Below, in pieces: positions 52,488 to 60,407 of a stretch of 64,000 nt of DNA (within the stretch, counting starts at the first letter, position 1; each line of letters starts with the position of its first letter). Below the pieces are notes generated by a model. It saw only the letters and a list, made by a program, of their open reading frames with translations. It was not told the DNA's origin and did no database searches. The translations under genes and the position numbers were made by a program. The stretch spans positions 1 through 64,000 of the forward strand of contig DATMER010000077.1 in the NCBI GenBank assembly GCA_035556715.1, given 5' to 3'. This DNA comes from DATMER01 sp035556715 (GTDB taxonomy: Bacteria > Acidobacteriota > Thermoanaerobaculia > Multivoradales > UBA5704).

Positions 52488-52866
52488 TTTCTCGCATGCT
52501 GGCGCGCCCTGCCACGACGAAGGCGACAGTCATAAGCAAATGAATCACAAGGAACAGTTTCGCTACTTGGCGTGCGTCACCACTGAACACCCCCCATACG
52601 TCCATCAAAGTTACGCAACCAAACCCAACGATATTGGCAAGGACAATGGCGTTACGCGCCCCAGAAGGCTCCGCATTCCGAGCCATCCAGTTTAGAATTG
52701 CAATCCCCAGAAAAGGACCGCTGAAAATCCGGAGATAGGCGATCAGTGCGGGGGAGGCATCCGCTGGAACGGCATCGATACCTATCTCCCGTGGGGCAAA
52801 CATGAACCCGACCCCAAGGACGGCCAGGTAAATCGCTGAGACTGTCAGCACTGCCTTGAGCTTCAT
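52480..52866 (-). CDS. Small membrane protein (DUF4345-like)
   Basis: 128 residues from an ATG with AGGAG 9 bases upstream. Four hydrophobic helices: LTVSAIYLAVLGVGFMFAP, LRIFSGPFLGIAILNWMAR, AIVLANIVGFGCVTLMDVWG and AKLFLVIHLLMTVAFVVAG. The pattern resembles DUF4345-type proteins; no catalytic motif. Its stop overlaps the YdeI-like start. Confidence 0.65.
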   Translation of the reverse strand: MKLKAVLTVSAIYLAVLGVGFMFAPREIGIDAVPADASPALIAYLRIFSGPFLGIAILNWMARNAEPSGARNAIVLANIVGFGCVTLMDVWGVFSGDARQVAKLFLVIHLLMTVAFVVAGRASMRENG

Positions 52867-52894
52867 GCAATAGGCTCCTGTCTGAAGATATTTG

Positions 52895-53056
52895 GCGTAA
52901 CAACCCAGAGAGTGAGGCAAGATGGGCCAGCCAGGTGGCAAGAAGTGACCGGCCCATGCCGATGGCGTGTCTGCTGATAACCGGCGGACGACGCACGTCA
53001 GTGCGTTGGCCGTCCGGTTGATCAGCCGGTTCGGCCGGTCCCAGCGACCGCTTAGT
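52895..53056 (-). other. Decayed attC-like site (leftmost, site A)
   Basis: The stop of the gene at 53052 lies in AACTAAG (a poor R'' box). A stem GGACGACGCAC/GTGCGTTGGCCGTCC at about 52987-53022 matches the stem of the intact site at 53585-53664, but the expected R' box is missing; the nearest candidate is GTTACGC (minus strand, 52901-52895). Probably a mutated or rearranged end of the array. Confidence 0.45.
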
Positions 53057-53528
53057 TCTTCTCCCTCTTAAACTCGGAGAGAGCACTGTTACTCCCCTTG
53101 CCTGCCGAGAATTCCGTGGGGCGCTCGGGCCTCTCTGGCTGGGCGAGGCAGATCCGTAACGTGTCTCCATCGAGCTCATAGATGCCCCGGTAAATCTGCC
53201 CCTTGTGCGAGCCGAACGTTACCTCAAGGTCAATCGTCTTGGGTTTCTTCGTCGCGTCGATCTTTTTGACCGTCCACTCCAGGACGGTTTTGCCATCCCG
53301 CTGCATGGCCCACTTGCCGTCTGCGTCGCGAACCCAGCGTATTTCCTTCAGGGTTTCTTCGTGGCCTTTGTTTCCGTTGTTCTCGGTGGAAATGGGCCTC
53401 CAAGTGCCGGCCATGGCTTTCAGTTCCTTCCTGAAGGCATCGTCCTGCGGGTCGCCGGAGGCTTTGGGCAACCCGAGGCCGGCCAACAGCAAAGATACCC
53501 CCAAGAGCATCGTGGCATTTCGCGTCAT
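53052..53528 (-). CDS. TIGR03067-type secreted protein (cassette gene)
   Basis: 158 residues from the ATG at 53528. Signal peptide MLLGVSLLLAGLGLPKASG, then an all-beta domain with MAGTWRPISTENNG, VTFGSHKGQIYRGIYELDGDTLRICLA and RPTEFSAG. This pattern fits the small extracellular domain recalled as TIGR03067, abundant in planctomycetes. Function unknown. It lies in an integron cassette between attC sites A and B; the cassette's R' junction is 57 bases before the start. Confidence 0.75.
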   Translation of the reverse strand: MTRNATMLLGVSLLLAGLGLPKASGDPQDDAFRKELKAMAGTWRPISTENNGNKGHEETLKEIRWVRDADGKWAMQRDGKTVLEWTVKKIDATKKPKTIDLEVTFGSHKGQIYRGIYELDGDTLRICLAQPERPERPTEFSAGKGSNSALSEFKREKN

Positions 53529-53584
53529 AATGAAACTCCAGAAGGAGGAGAAACCGGTGCTGATATTACTGCTACGCCGTTGCC

Positions 53585-53664
53585 GCCGAACGTGATCGGG
53601 TCTCACCGGCAGACGAAGCGCAAAAGCGCGTTGGCTGTCCGGTGCAGGCCCCGGGATGTTAGGC
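53585..53664 (-). other. attC site B (80 bp)
   Basis: Minus strand R'' GCCTAAC (53664-53658) and R' GTTCGGC (53591-53585) with a long inverted repeat between (ACCGGACAGCCAACGCGC / GCGCTTCGTCTGCCGGT). The TAA of R'' is the stop codon of the gene to the right. Confidence 0.85.
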
Positions 53665-54252
53665 GCCATTCCGTGACTCGGCACGATGTCCTCGCACCTC
53701 ATAACAGAGCTCCACCATGCCGCTCTTGTAGGCTTTGGCCTCCGTCAGATGGAGGGCGATGTCTCTATCGAGCTTCTCGAAGAATGGGACCCCATCACCA
53801 ATCAAGATCGGCAGGATCGAATAACGAACTTCGTCGGCTAGCCCGAGACGAAGGCATTCGGCGGAGACTACACCGCCTCCAACAAACCAGATGGTACGGA
53901 ATGTGGGCCGCAGGTGCCCATTCACGAACTGCGCAAGATCGCCTGAGTAGAGCTCGACGGTATCCCGGACCCGCGGCAGCTCCCGACTAGTGAGGACGAA
54001 GGTGGGTTTATCGCCATACGACCACCCCAACCCTTGGGCTTCAAAACGAAGCGCAGTCTCATAGGTTCGCGATCCCATGACGTAGCAGTCGATCGTCTTG
54101 AGGAAGGCCTCGACGAATCCTGGATCCATGGTGTCGCCGTCTACGAATTCGTCCGAGGTCTCGAGCCAGTCGACGCTCCCGTCTTTTCGAGCGATGAAGC
54201 CGTCTAGACTCGCCGCCATGTGGATCGTTACGCGAGAATCAGTGTATGCCAT
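53659..54252 (-). CDS. RibD C-terminal-domain / dihydrofolate-reductase-like protein (cassette gene)
   Basis: 197 residues. VTIHMAASLDGFIARKDGSVDWL, YVMGSRTYETALR, IWFVGGGVVSAECLRLGLADE and LPILIGDGVPFF are the conserved strands and NADPH loops of the RibD-C reductase family. The stop TAA is part of the attC B R'' box (last residues NGA). The upstream gene is a second reductase of the same family with a 9-base gap and no attC between, so they share a cassette. The substrate is unknown; such genes are frequent integron cargo. Confidence 0.87.
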   Translation of the reverse strand: MAYTDSRVTIHMAASLDGFIARKDGSVDWLETSDEFVDGDTMDPGFVEAFLKTIDCYVMGSRTYETALRFEAQGLGWSYGDKPTFVLTSRELPRVRDTVELYSGDLAQFVNGHLRPTFRTIWFVGGGVVSAECLRLGLADEVRYSILPILIGDGVPFFEKLDRDIALHLTEAKAYKSGMVELCYEVRGHRAESRNGA

Positions 54253-54261
54253 CGTGTCGTC

Positions 54262-54870
54262 CTAGCCAACCGTGCCAAGCTGAATATCTCCATCTGGAAC
54301 ATAGGTGCTCATCACAACGCCAGTTGTTGAAACCTTCGAAGCCACGAGCCGCAGTGCACATGGCCTTGCACCATTTTCAAACAATCGCTTTCCACGGCCA
54401 AGAACTACCGGGAACGTCCATACGTTGTATTCATCAATGAGCGATGCGGCTTGTAGCGTCTGAATCAGATTGCCGCTGCCAATGATTTGAAGGTCGAGTC
54501 CAGGCTGGACCTTGAGCGCGGCTATGGCTGAAACGACGTCTCCGCCAACTACCGACGAATTATGCCATTGCAATGACTTCAAAGTGCGGGACCCCACATG
54601 CTTTTTTGCCGCATTGAACGTCCTCGCAATCGGATGATCCTCCGGTTGGTGAGGCCAATACGCCTCGAATATTTCGTAGGTTTTGCGACCGAGTACAAGC
54701 TCTCGATCGTTGCCATCGAAGCCTGACATTGATTGGCCCATCACCTCGTCCCAATAGGCGAAGCTCCAGCCGCCCAGCGAGAATCCCTGTGCAGGGTCCT
54801 CTTCGGGACCCCCGGGGGCTTGCATGACGCCGTCTAGCGACACGAAAGTAGACGCGATGAGCTTTCTCAA
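54262..54870 (-). CDS. RibD C-terminal-domain / dihydrofolate-reductase-like protein (cassette gene)
   Basis: 202 residues: KLIASTFVSLDGVMQAPGGPEED, LVLGRKTYEIFEAYWP, LQIIGSGNLIQTLQAASLIDEYNVWTFPVVLGRGKRLF. The family is the same as its downstream neighbour but the sequences are distant, so this is not a recent duplication. With that gene it makes a two-gene cassette between attC B and attC D. NADPH-dependent reductase activity is inferred from fold. Confidence 0.87.
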   Translation of the reverse strand: MRKLIASTFVSLDGVMQAPGGPEEDPAQGFSLGGWSFAYWDEVMGQSMSGFDGNDRELVLGRKTYEIFEAYWPHQPEDHPIARTFNAAKKHVGSRTLKSLQWHNSSVVGGDVVSAIAALKVQPGLDLQIIGSGNLIQTLQAASLIDEYNVWTFPVVLGRGKRLFENGARPCALRLVASKVSTTGVVMSTYVPDGDIQLGTVG

Positions 54871-54938
54871 AGAGGTCTCCTACTTGTATGGGACTAATAG
54901 ACAGTGGTACTCCACTTCGACTCAGGCCAAATTGCGAC

Positions 54939-54999
54939 GCCTGACACCACAGGAGCTCACCGACGGCGTCAGCCGTTCGGTGCAGCGATCGTGTTAGAC
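54939..54999 (-). other. attC site D (61 bp)
   Basis: Minus strand R'' GTCTAAC (54999-54993) and R' GTCAGGC (54945-54939, one mismatch from GTTRRRY), with ACCGAACGGCTGACGCC / GTCGGTGAGC arms. The gene to the right stops 41 bases before it. Confidence 0.8.
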
Positions 55000-55039
55000 G
55001 GTTTACTCCTGGTAAACATCACCTGTCTCCAGACGCGCT

Positions 55040-55627
55040 TTATATACGCACTTCGGCCAAGTAAGACAGCCCGGCAAAGAAGAAGAGGATCAGGGTCGCC
55101 GCTGCCAGAACAAACCCGGCGTTAACGGCATGATGCTTTGTTCGCACGTTCTTCGCGATTATCTGAATTTGCGAGGCCATCGCCTCAATCTCGAAGAGGT
55201 CATTGACCGCTTCCAAGGTGGTACGGAATCGCTTCTCCTCAAGATTGGCGACCATCTGGAAAAACCACATCGTCTGCGGGCTATACTGAGCTGGATGGCT
55301 GTTTCCACCCTGCGCGGCTTCGACGAGCTTTTGTAGCTCTTCCGCTGAGTAGATCCTTGACCATAAACAATAGATAGCGCTAATCACAGAGGCCATAAGG
55401 CAAAGCGTCATCAACGCGAGCAACGACCAAGTCCAAACTGAGAACTCTCCAAAGACTGCCTTGAGATCGCTAGGCTCCTTGAAGATGGCTCCAGTCAAGA
55501 ATGCCAGGAACGCGCCGTCGATGGCCAACACAACCTGAGCTTTACTGTCAGCATTGTCGTACCAGCTTCGCACGTCGTCGTACAGCCTACGCGCATACTC
55601 AATGGGCTTGTCACTGTCTGTGCTCAT
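55040..55627 (-). CDS. Membrane protein, possibly Pycsar-effector-like (cassette gene)
   Basis: 195 residues. An N-terminal helix, then NADSKAQVVLAIDGAFLAFLTGAIF (a membrane helix preceded by D-x-K-A), LLALMTLCLMASVISAIYCLW, and a C-terminal helix (AGFVLAAATLILFFFAGLSYL). The ADxKAxxxLxxxGxxL pattern recalls the DUF5706/PycTM membrane effectors of the Pycsar antiphage system, but no cyclase gene is adjacent. If not this, it is an unknown three-helix membrane protein. It has its own attC (D) downstream. Confidence 0.55.
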   Translation of the reverse strand: MSTDSDKPIEYARRLYDDVRSWYDNADSKAQVVLAIDGAFLAFLTGAIFKEPSDLKAVFGEFSVWTWSLLALMTLCLMASVISAIYCLWSRIYSAEELQKLVEAAQGGNSHPAQYSPQTMWFFQMVANLEEKRFRTTLEAVNDLFEIEAMASQIQIIAKNVRTKHHAVNAGFVLAAATLILFFFAGLSYLAEVRI

Positions 55628-55655
55628 GACTCTTGCCCTGCGTAGATTTCGAACC

Positions 55656-55722
55656 GTCTAACGGGTTGGTGCTTCACCGGCAGACGGCGAAGCCGACTGT
55701 CCGGTGCAAGCTCTGGTTGGGC
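55656..55722 (-). other. attC site E (67 bp)
   Basis: Minus strand R'' GCCCAAC (55722-55716), R' GTTAGAC (55662-55656), both full matches. Arms TTGCACCGGACAGTCGGC / GCCGTCTGCCGGTGAAGC pair. The next cassette's ATG is 29 bases downstream of R'. Confidence 0.9.
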
Positions 55723-55759
55723 GCCAATCAAATCCACGCTGTACACCGAGTGGAGAGAA

Positions 55760-56659
55760 TCAATCACCTTCCACCGGATACCCAGTCTTTCCAATAGGTC
55801 CTTCCTCTTCGGGATTAGAGTACTCAAGGCCAGACTTACCTCCTGAATCTATACCCTGCCGCGGGGCTTGGTCAGAGCGCCTAGGTTCAAGATTGTCAAT
55901 AGCGTGCTCGGTAGCCTTGTAACCCGCTCTGTAGAGCCATTCAATATGCCGTGCAAGCCCATCAAGATCTGGATAAACTACGGCCGCATTTATTCCACAG
56001 CGGTCGAGGTGATATCTAATGCCCTTAAAAGTCGACCTAGGTATAAGGATCTTCATGAGCTTGGGGTAATGCTCTGGCGCATTCTGAAGCGCTTGGAGAT
56101 TTCCCGACTCCAAATCGAAGGGATGCACCGTAAACACACTTCCTTGGGCTCGAATGCGCGGACTAATATGTCTCGGCTTCCAGTAACTAATTGCTGTTGT
56201 AGCCATTGGAGACGAGTCGCTAATGTTGACGACGTCTGCTGCTTGAGGGCAGAACATCCACACCACCGCATTGCGAACGTTCGGTGCCGTAGGACTATCA
56301 AGAGCAAACCAGAGTGCCGCCAGCGGATTAAGTGTCCAATCAAGCAGTCGCGTTGCCATTCCGTGATGCTGGGCGAGCGCTGACAGCTCCCATGTCGAAA
56401 CTGGAGGGGACGGTATGTAAGCCACCACTGCTCTTTCAAAGTGGCTAAGCATTTGCTCTTCAAGCTCCGGCAACGATCGACCGTCAGGAACTCGTAATCT
56501 GCCAAGCTTCGGACGGAGAGACCAGTCGGCAGCCTGCCCCCGAAACAGCGCATCCTCTTCCTTGCAGTGGCGTTCTAAAAACTCAACGAAATCGCTAAGG
56601 CGATCGATCGTCCACTGAGGGTACGGTGTCGAGCCGTCTATAATTCTAGTCAATCCCAT
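55760..56659 (-). CDS. FRG-domain protein (cassette gene)
   Basis: 299 residues. The FRG motif is ALFRGQAADWSLRPKLGR, followed by LAQHHGMATRLLDWTLNPLAALWFA, the best-conserved part of the domain, and later VYPDLDGLARHIEWLY, the usual domain end. About 55 C-terminal residues have no recognisable family and may come from altered reading after a cassette-end rearrangement. FRG proteins are found in defence islands; the biochemical role is unknown. Confidence 0.85.
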   Translation of the reverse strand: MGLTRIIDGSTPYPQWTIDRLSDFVEFLERHCKEEDALFRGQAADWSLRPKLGRLRVPDGRSLPELEEQMLSHFERAVVAYIPSPPVSTWELSALAQHHGMATRLLDWTLNPLAALWFALDSPTAPNVRNAVVWMFCPQAADVVNISDSSPMATTAISYWKPRHISPRIRAQGSVFTVHPFDLESGNLQALQNAPEHYPKLMKILIPRSTFKGIRYHLDRCGINAAVVYPDLDGLARHIEWLYRAGYKATEHAIDNLEPRRSDQAPRQGIDSGGKSGLEYSNPEEEGPIGKTGYPVEGD

Positions 56660-56707
56660 AACTGCTTTCAGACTCGATCATGATACCCTTAGCGTCTGAT
56701 GTTTAGC

Positions 56708-56768
56708 GCCCAACGCCGTGGAAGCTCACCGGCGGCGCCAGCCGTCCGGTGCAGCGCCGGGGTTGGGC
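56708..56768 (-). other. attC site F (61 bp)
   Basis: Minus strand R'' GCCCAAC (56768-56762) and R' GTTGGGC (56714-56708), full matches, with arms TGCACCGGACGGCTGGCG / CGCCGGTGAGCTTCC. The gene to the right reads through R'' and stops inside the stem at 56726. Confidence 0.9.
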
Positions 56769-57616
56769 GCCCCCTGAAACTCCCTCTTTCCCTTCAGGCT
56801 ACACCACCGCGCGACATCATTTGGCGTCGCGAGGATCAGGCGGCTATGGGTCTTTTGTGCAAATCGTTGGGCACTAGGTAGATACCTTGAAGTTGTCACA
56901 AAAAGTCCTCTGTTCGCCTTCTCCGACTCTACTACCCCATACAGTGCGGAAACAGCTTCCAGGCTGATCGGCCGAGTTGGTGCATAGCGTTTTGCCTGCA
57001 CGAGCGTCACTACCTCCCCGATAGAGTCCTTGCTGAGGAGCCGTAGATCTATGCCTTCGTCGTCGCTTCCTGGGCCAAGCTGCGTCCTATAACCGTGATT
57101 GTTGAAGATAGTCTCGAGGAGCTTCTCGAACTGCCGCCAAGAAAGATCGTAAAGAGCCTCAGGATGCGAGGCAAAGTACTCCAAGAGTTCAGCATTGATC
57201 TGCGCAAAGTCGGGTGCAAGAATAATGCAGGACGTCTGAAAATCATCAGAATAATAAAGCAAGTCCTCTGGAGGCGGCGACTCCGAGTCTTGGAGAAAAA
57301 CGAGCTGAACCTCTGCAGCCTCAAGGGCGGCGTCCACTAAGTCTTCAGAATCAGTGTCAAAAACTGCCCCGCCTTCCCATGGCACGCTGCCGTTCATTGC
57401 CTCATCACCGATCTTGATGAGAGCATCCCGCAGATCGTCAAAGTCCCAGAACGTTCTGGGAGCCTTTTCACCTTTGAAGCCCCAATCCTCCGAATACAGA
57501 GTGACGCTTCCTTGCTCGCGATCGAGCGTTGCGTTGTACAGAAGGCCACGGATACTGTTCCGGGCGTCGGCCTCCCAGGGGAGGAGACCTTCGTACTCTT
57601 CGTCGCGGTCTGACAT
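56726..57616 (-). CDS. Mrr-like restriction endonuclease domain protein (cassette gene)
   Basis: 296 residues from the ATG at 57616; a TTG inside the attC G R' box (57655) would add 13 residues. The N-terminal 150 residues are acidic and unassigned. The C-terminal domain reads LSWRQFEKLLETIFNNHGY, DDEGIDLRLL and TLVQAKRYAPTRPISLEAV, the PD-(D/E)xK core (D, then QxK) of Mrr-type nucleases that cut modified DNA, then GLFVTTSRY. The C-terminal tail GAPNPGAAPDGWRRR is encoded by the attC itself. Probably defence against phage or foreign DNA. Confidence 0.85.
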   Translation of the reverse strand: MSDRDEEYEGLLPWEADARNSIRGLLYNATLDREQGSVTLYSEDWGFKGEKAPRTFWDFDDLRDALIKIGDEAMNGSVPWEGGAVFDTDSEDLVDAALEAAEVQLVFLQDSESPPPEDLLYYSDDFQTSCIILAPDFAQINAELLEYFASHPEALYDLSWRQFEKLLETIFNNHGYRTQLGPGSDDEGIDLRLLSKDSIGEVVTLVQAKRYAPTRPISLEAVSALYGVVESEKANRGLFVTTSRYLPSAQRFAQKTHSRLILATPNDVARWCSLKGKREFQGAPNPGAAPDGWRRR

Positions 57617-57649
57617 GGTGTCTTTCACTCTCTGGATCGTCTCAATGGC

Positions 57650-57720
57650 GCCCAACGCCTCGGGGCCTCAGCGCGCACCTGGGCGCGAGCCCAGGTGTCC
57701 GCTGGAGGCCCTTGTTAGCC
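57650..57720 (-). other. attC site G (71 bp)
   Basis: Minus strand R'' GGCTAAC (57720-57714) and R' GTTGGGC (57656-57650). Internal arms ACACCTGGGCTCGC / GCGAGCCCAGGTGT-like pairing gives a stem of a different type from sites B-F. The TAA in R'' is the stop codon of the HNH gene. Confidence 0.85.
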
Positions 57721-58683
57721 GTTTTCACATTGTTTCACCCCAGGGTCTATACCGAACCGAGGCTCAATCGGCCATCCGATCGCCTCGCCAGTAAACTTGC
57801 GCTGTCGTACAATCCGCTCTTCGGCTAGCCGCACATAGAAGTCGGCGTCGCCAGGTTTGGGTAGATAAGCGACATAGCGGCCGATCTGCACAGCCAGGGA
57901 CTGTAACCATTCCGGCTCACTTATGCTAATGATTCGTCGTTCTGACCACAAGTGCTCCCCGGGAAGAACGCCAAGAAAACGTGGTATGTGTTCCACGTCA
58001 GGCTCTTTAATTTGCTTCCGAACGATTGCGAGACCGGGCTGAAATATGTAATGGTAACCACCAACTGCGAACAGAGCGAGGTAGGCGTGTCTAAGCCAGG
58101 TGACCCTTGCCCGACGGGGAGAGTGACGGTCGTTACTGAAAGTAATGGTGATATCAGAGCTTTTGACATTCCCGCTAGCAAGCGCCGCACGAAAAGCCTT
58201 CACTTCTATCGGGTTGTTAGCGTTCTTACTATCTGGCGGCAGAACTATCTCAGGTATATCGTCCCTTTTCTTTAAGATAGCTGAGACTCGGCATCTGCCC
58301 AGCGTGACTTGGACGCGAGCATGCTCGGTGGCTCCGCGCAGCATATCAATTGGGTTCTCTCGCCAACGGGCGTGGGCATCAAGTTGAGAGCCGGCGAGGT
58401 TGTTGCAGGGCTTGCAGGTCAACACAAGTTGTCGGCCACCAAACGATTTGGGAGGAACGTGTTCTGCTGTAAGGGCGCCATTCTGAACCGCAGCGCGCGA
58501 GAACAAACGGACGCTGTATAGGTTAGTGGACTCAAGCTCTGCACATTCCGGACATGCGTAGAGTGGGGGAGTCTCGGGTCCAAGGAGATCGGGGGCTTTA
58601 GGGAATTCCCGCGATAAGGCGGCGGCCCCCAAGTCAAACCAACGCAGTTTTGTCGCGAGTGAAATTCTCACGGCTGATGGCAT
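57715..58683 (-). CDS. HNH-type nuclease-like protein (cassette gene)
   Basis: 322 residues from the ATG at 58683, the first start left of attC H. It contains YACPECAELES, then EHVPPKSFGGRQLVLTCKPCNNLAGSQLDAH: two CxxC pairs framing an H-x-P-P-x-S-F motif, as in HNH endonucleases with a zinc-stabilised fold. The C-terminal half has no family I recognise. The stop TAA lies in the attC G R'' box, a hallmark of a cassette gene. Likely a defence or mobile-element nuclease; activity not established. Confidence 0.75.
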   Translation of the reverse strand: MPSAVRISLATKLRWFDLGAAALSREFPKAPDLLGPETPPLYACPECAELESTNLYSVRLFSRAAVQNGALTAEHVPPKSFGGRQLVLTCKPCNNLAGSQLDAHARWRENPIDMLRGATEHARVQVTLGRCRVSAILKKRDDIPEIVLPPDSKNANNPIEVKAFRAALASGNVKSSDITITFSNDRHSPRRARVTWLRHAYLALFAVGGYHYIFQPGLAIVRKQIKEPDVEHIPRFLGVLPGEHLWSERRIISISEPEWLQSLAVQIGRYVAYLPKPGDADFYVRLAEERIVRQRKFTGEAIGWPIEPRFGIDPGVKQCENG

Positions 58684-58691
58684 CCCATATC

Positions 58692-58751
58692 GGCTAACGA
58701 TTTGGAAGCTCACAGGCGGCGTCAGCCGTCCTGTGCAGCGCATGGTTGGCG
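58692..58751 (-). other. attC site H (60 bp)
   Basis: Minus strand R' GTTAGCC (58698-58692) and R'' CGCCAAC (58751-58745, imperfect), with CTGCACAGGACGGCTGACGCC / GCCTGTGAGC-like arms (shown in part). Stem matches the B/D/E/F/J family. Confidence 0.78.
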
Positions 58752-59080
58752 GAACACAAGGTTTCCTACTCGCGTATATGGCTATGGCTCCACCGCGCTG
58801 CCTTTGTTTATTGTACAACGGAACTGCCGGCTGGTAACAGGAGACCCCGATCCAGCGACCGTCTCCTCTGGGCACCAAGGCCTCAGCCTGGCTCCACGAG
58901 GCTCTCGACTCCTCCGCCTGTGCGCAGACCGTGCAGTTTGGCCGCAGCGAAGCGGAGGCCAAGCTGCATCGTTTTGGATTGGATCCGGGAACGACTCCAG
59001 CGAGTTGCGAAGCAATTCGCGGGCCCGACCAGGAGAGTTTGGGACTCGCGCTGCCTCTCGACTACGGTCGCTCCAGAGTC
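58752..59080. other. Non-coding 3' part of a cassette; shared segment 58751-58850
   Basis: No convincing gene. Positions 58751-58850 match 60408-60505 over about 95 bp (CTCGCGTATATGGCTATGG and TTTATTGTACA are shared), each directly beside an attC. Weak open frames here break similarity between the copies. The rest, 58851-59080, shows nothing I can assign. Confidence 0.6.
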
Positions 59081-59524
59081 TCACCGCGGGTGCGGCTCTG
59101 TCTTCGCAGGGGCCGAAGGCCCGAAGCGTTTACTCACTTCCCCGCCGAACTGTCGCAGCCGTTGTGCTCGACTGACGACGCGCAGGCCTTTCACCCACAC
59201 GCCGATAAAGATGATCGCAGCGGCTGCGATTGGCCAGCGAAGCCAATTGAACCCGAACCACCAATATACTCCGAGAAGAATCCAGCATAATAGAAACACC
59301 CTTACCAGCCAAGCTATCGCATACTTCGTAGGCAGATCATTCGCGATGCTGGAGATGTCGACCGCAGCCTCTAGCGTTTCGCCACGAATGACTCTTGTGT
59401 GCGTGGTTCGAAGGCCGATGTGGCCGATGAACGCCATCGGAATAACCGCACCCGGTAGTATGAGGAGACCTGCCGCCCACCCGATCCCTAGAATTAGGGT
59501 CAACCACGAAGAGTTCCAGTCCAT
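59081..59524 (-). CDS. Small membrane protein (cassette gene)
   Basis: 147 residues from the ATG at 59524 with AGGAGGGG immediately upstream. Helices at LTLILGIGWAAGLLILPGAVIPMAF, then WLVRVFLLCWILLGVYWWF and WPIAAAAIIFIGVWVKGL; the C-terminus is basic. No family recognised. It lies in the cassette between attC H and attC I and is followed by about 330 bases of non-coding DNA, unusually long for a cassette. Confidence 0.6.
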   Translation of the reverse strand: MDWNSSWLTLILGIGWAAGLLILPGAVIPMAFIGHIGLRTTHTRVIRGETLEAAVDISSIANDLPTKYAIAWLVRVFLLCWILLGVYWWFGFNWLRWPIAAAAIIFIGVWVKGLRVVSRAQRLRQFGGEVSKRFGPSAPAKTEPHPR

Positions 59525-59569
59525 GCCCCTCCTCCACATGCGATACGGGGAAGCGTTCTGACGCCTGAC

Positions 59570-59646
59570 GGCCAACGCCTTAGAAGGTGAGCGCGCGGGA
59601 ACCGCGCTGTTTGCGGTTTCCGTCCGCTCGACCGCCGGGGTTGGGC
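59570..59646 (-). other. attC site I (77 bp)
   Basis: Minus strand R'' GCCCAAC (59646-59640), R' GTTGGCC (59576-59570). Arms GTCGAGCGGACGGAAACCGC / GCGGTTCCCGCGCGCTCACC (pairing with small bulges) form the same stem type as site K. Confidence 0.87.
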
Positions 59647-59660
59647 GCTATCCCTTCGAA

Positions 59661-60317
59661 TTACTTGGTTCCCCTCTTCCGTGGAGGTGTGGCCTCTCGG
59701 ACTGTGTCCGCGCGTTTTTCAAGAACAAACGCTGTTTCGATAAGGTTCTCAACAATGTCCATGACGTTTTCAAGCTGATGACGCGTAGGAGCGAAGCCCC
59801 GATGTGCTACAGCACTGCCAGCGTCCAGAGCAGCAGCTAAAAACTCTCTATTCTTTCTACCAACAAACCCTCCTTCCTCAAGTGCTTTGAGCTTCTGCTC
59901 AAAGTTTCCTATATCCCCGACCTTTTCTACCAGTACGAGGTCTAGGATTGTACGAGCACCCATAGTAGCTAGTAGGGGGCTATCAGCCTGTAGTGCTTTA
60001 TAGACCTCCTCCAAAACTTTTCGGATTTTGTCGGGCACCCCAATCCCTATTATCCGGCTCCAGCGTGGCATCGGGCGTGCGATAGGGGGAGGGTAAAACT
60101 CAATGGTCGCTTCATCGAATGCCTCATGGGTGTAAGTTCTGCGCACCACCAGATGCTCGCAACCCAGGCATTCCAGAATCTCGACAGTTTCCTGTTCCTC
60201 AAACGCCGGTCCTTCTTCTGCAACTACATCCAAGCCCGACTTACTGTGGGAGGCACGAATCCCATGCTTGGTCATGCGACCGCATTGGTTGCAGTGAACC
60301 CGTACGCTCTCGCTCAT
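59661..60317 (-). CDS. DUF4145-like protein with zinc-binding N-terminus (cassette gene)
   Basis: 218 residues from the ATG at 60317. Two cysteine pairs (HCNQCG and LECLGCEH) about 45 residues apart suggest a zinc ribbon. The rest, IRKVLEEVYKALQADSPLLATMGARTILDLVLVEKVGD...LEEGGFVGRKNREFLAAALDAGSAVAHRGF, fits the DUF4145 helical domain, often attached to restriction or helicase proteins. Alone its role is unclear; a defence link is plausible in this array. Confidence 0.78.
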   Translation of the reverse strand: MSESVRVHCNQCGRMTKHGIRASHSKSGLDVVAEEGPAFEEQETVEILECLGCEHLVVRRTYTHEAFDEATIEFYPPPIARPMPRWSRIIGIGVPDKIRKVLEEVYKALQADSPLLATMGARTILDLVLVEKVGDIGNFEQKLKALEEGGFVGRKNREFLAAALDAGSAVAHRGFAPTRHQLENVMDIVENLIETAFVLEKRADTVREATPPRKRGTK

Positions 60318-60338
60318 TATTGCGTGCCTATTCCTTAC

Positions 60339-60407
60339 GCCTAACGATTGGGAGCTCACCGGCGGATGGGCGCGAGCCCAGCCGTCCGGTGCAGCGCCTG
60401 GTTGGCC
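60339..60407 (-). other. attC site J (69 bp)
   Basis: Minus strand R'' GGCCAAC (60407-60401), R' GTTAGGC (60345-60339). Arms CTGCACCGGACGGCTGGGC / GCCCATCCGCCGGTGAGC. The next start (60317) is 22 bases from R'. Confidence 0.88.

Noticed and set aside
55624..55827. 67-codon frame across attC E and the end of the FRG gene
   Set aside because: Its C-terminal half is encoded by the attC itself and it has no ribosome-binding site; possible but unsupported.
58752..58962. Extension of the HNH gene upstream through attC H
   Set aside because: The frame is open only by chance through the attC; cassette structure requires the start left of R' at 58692.
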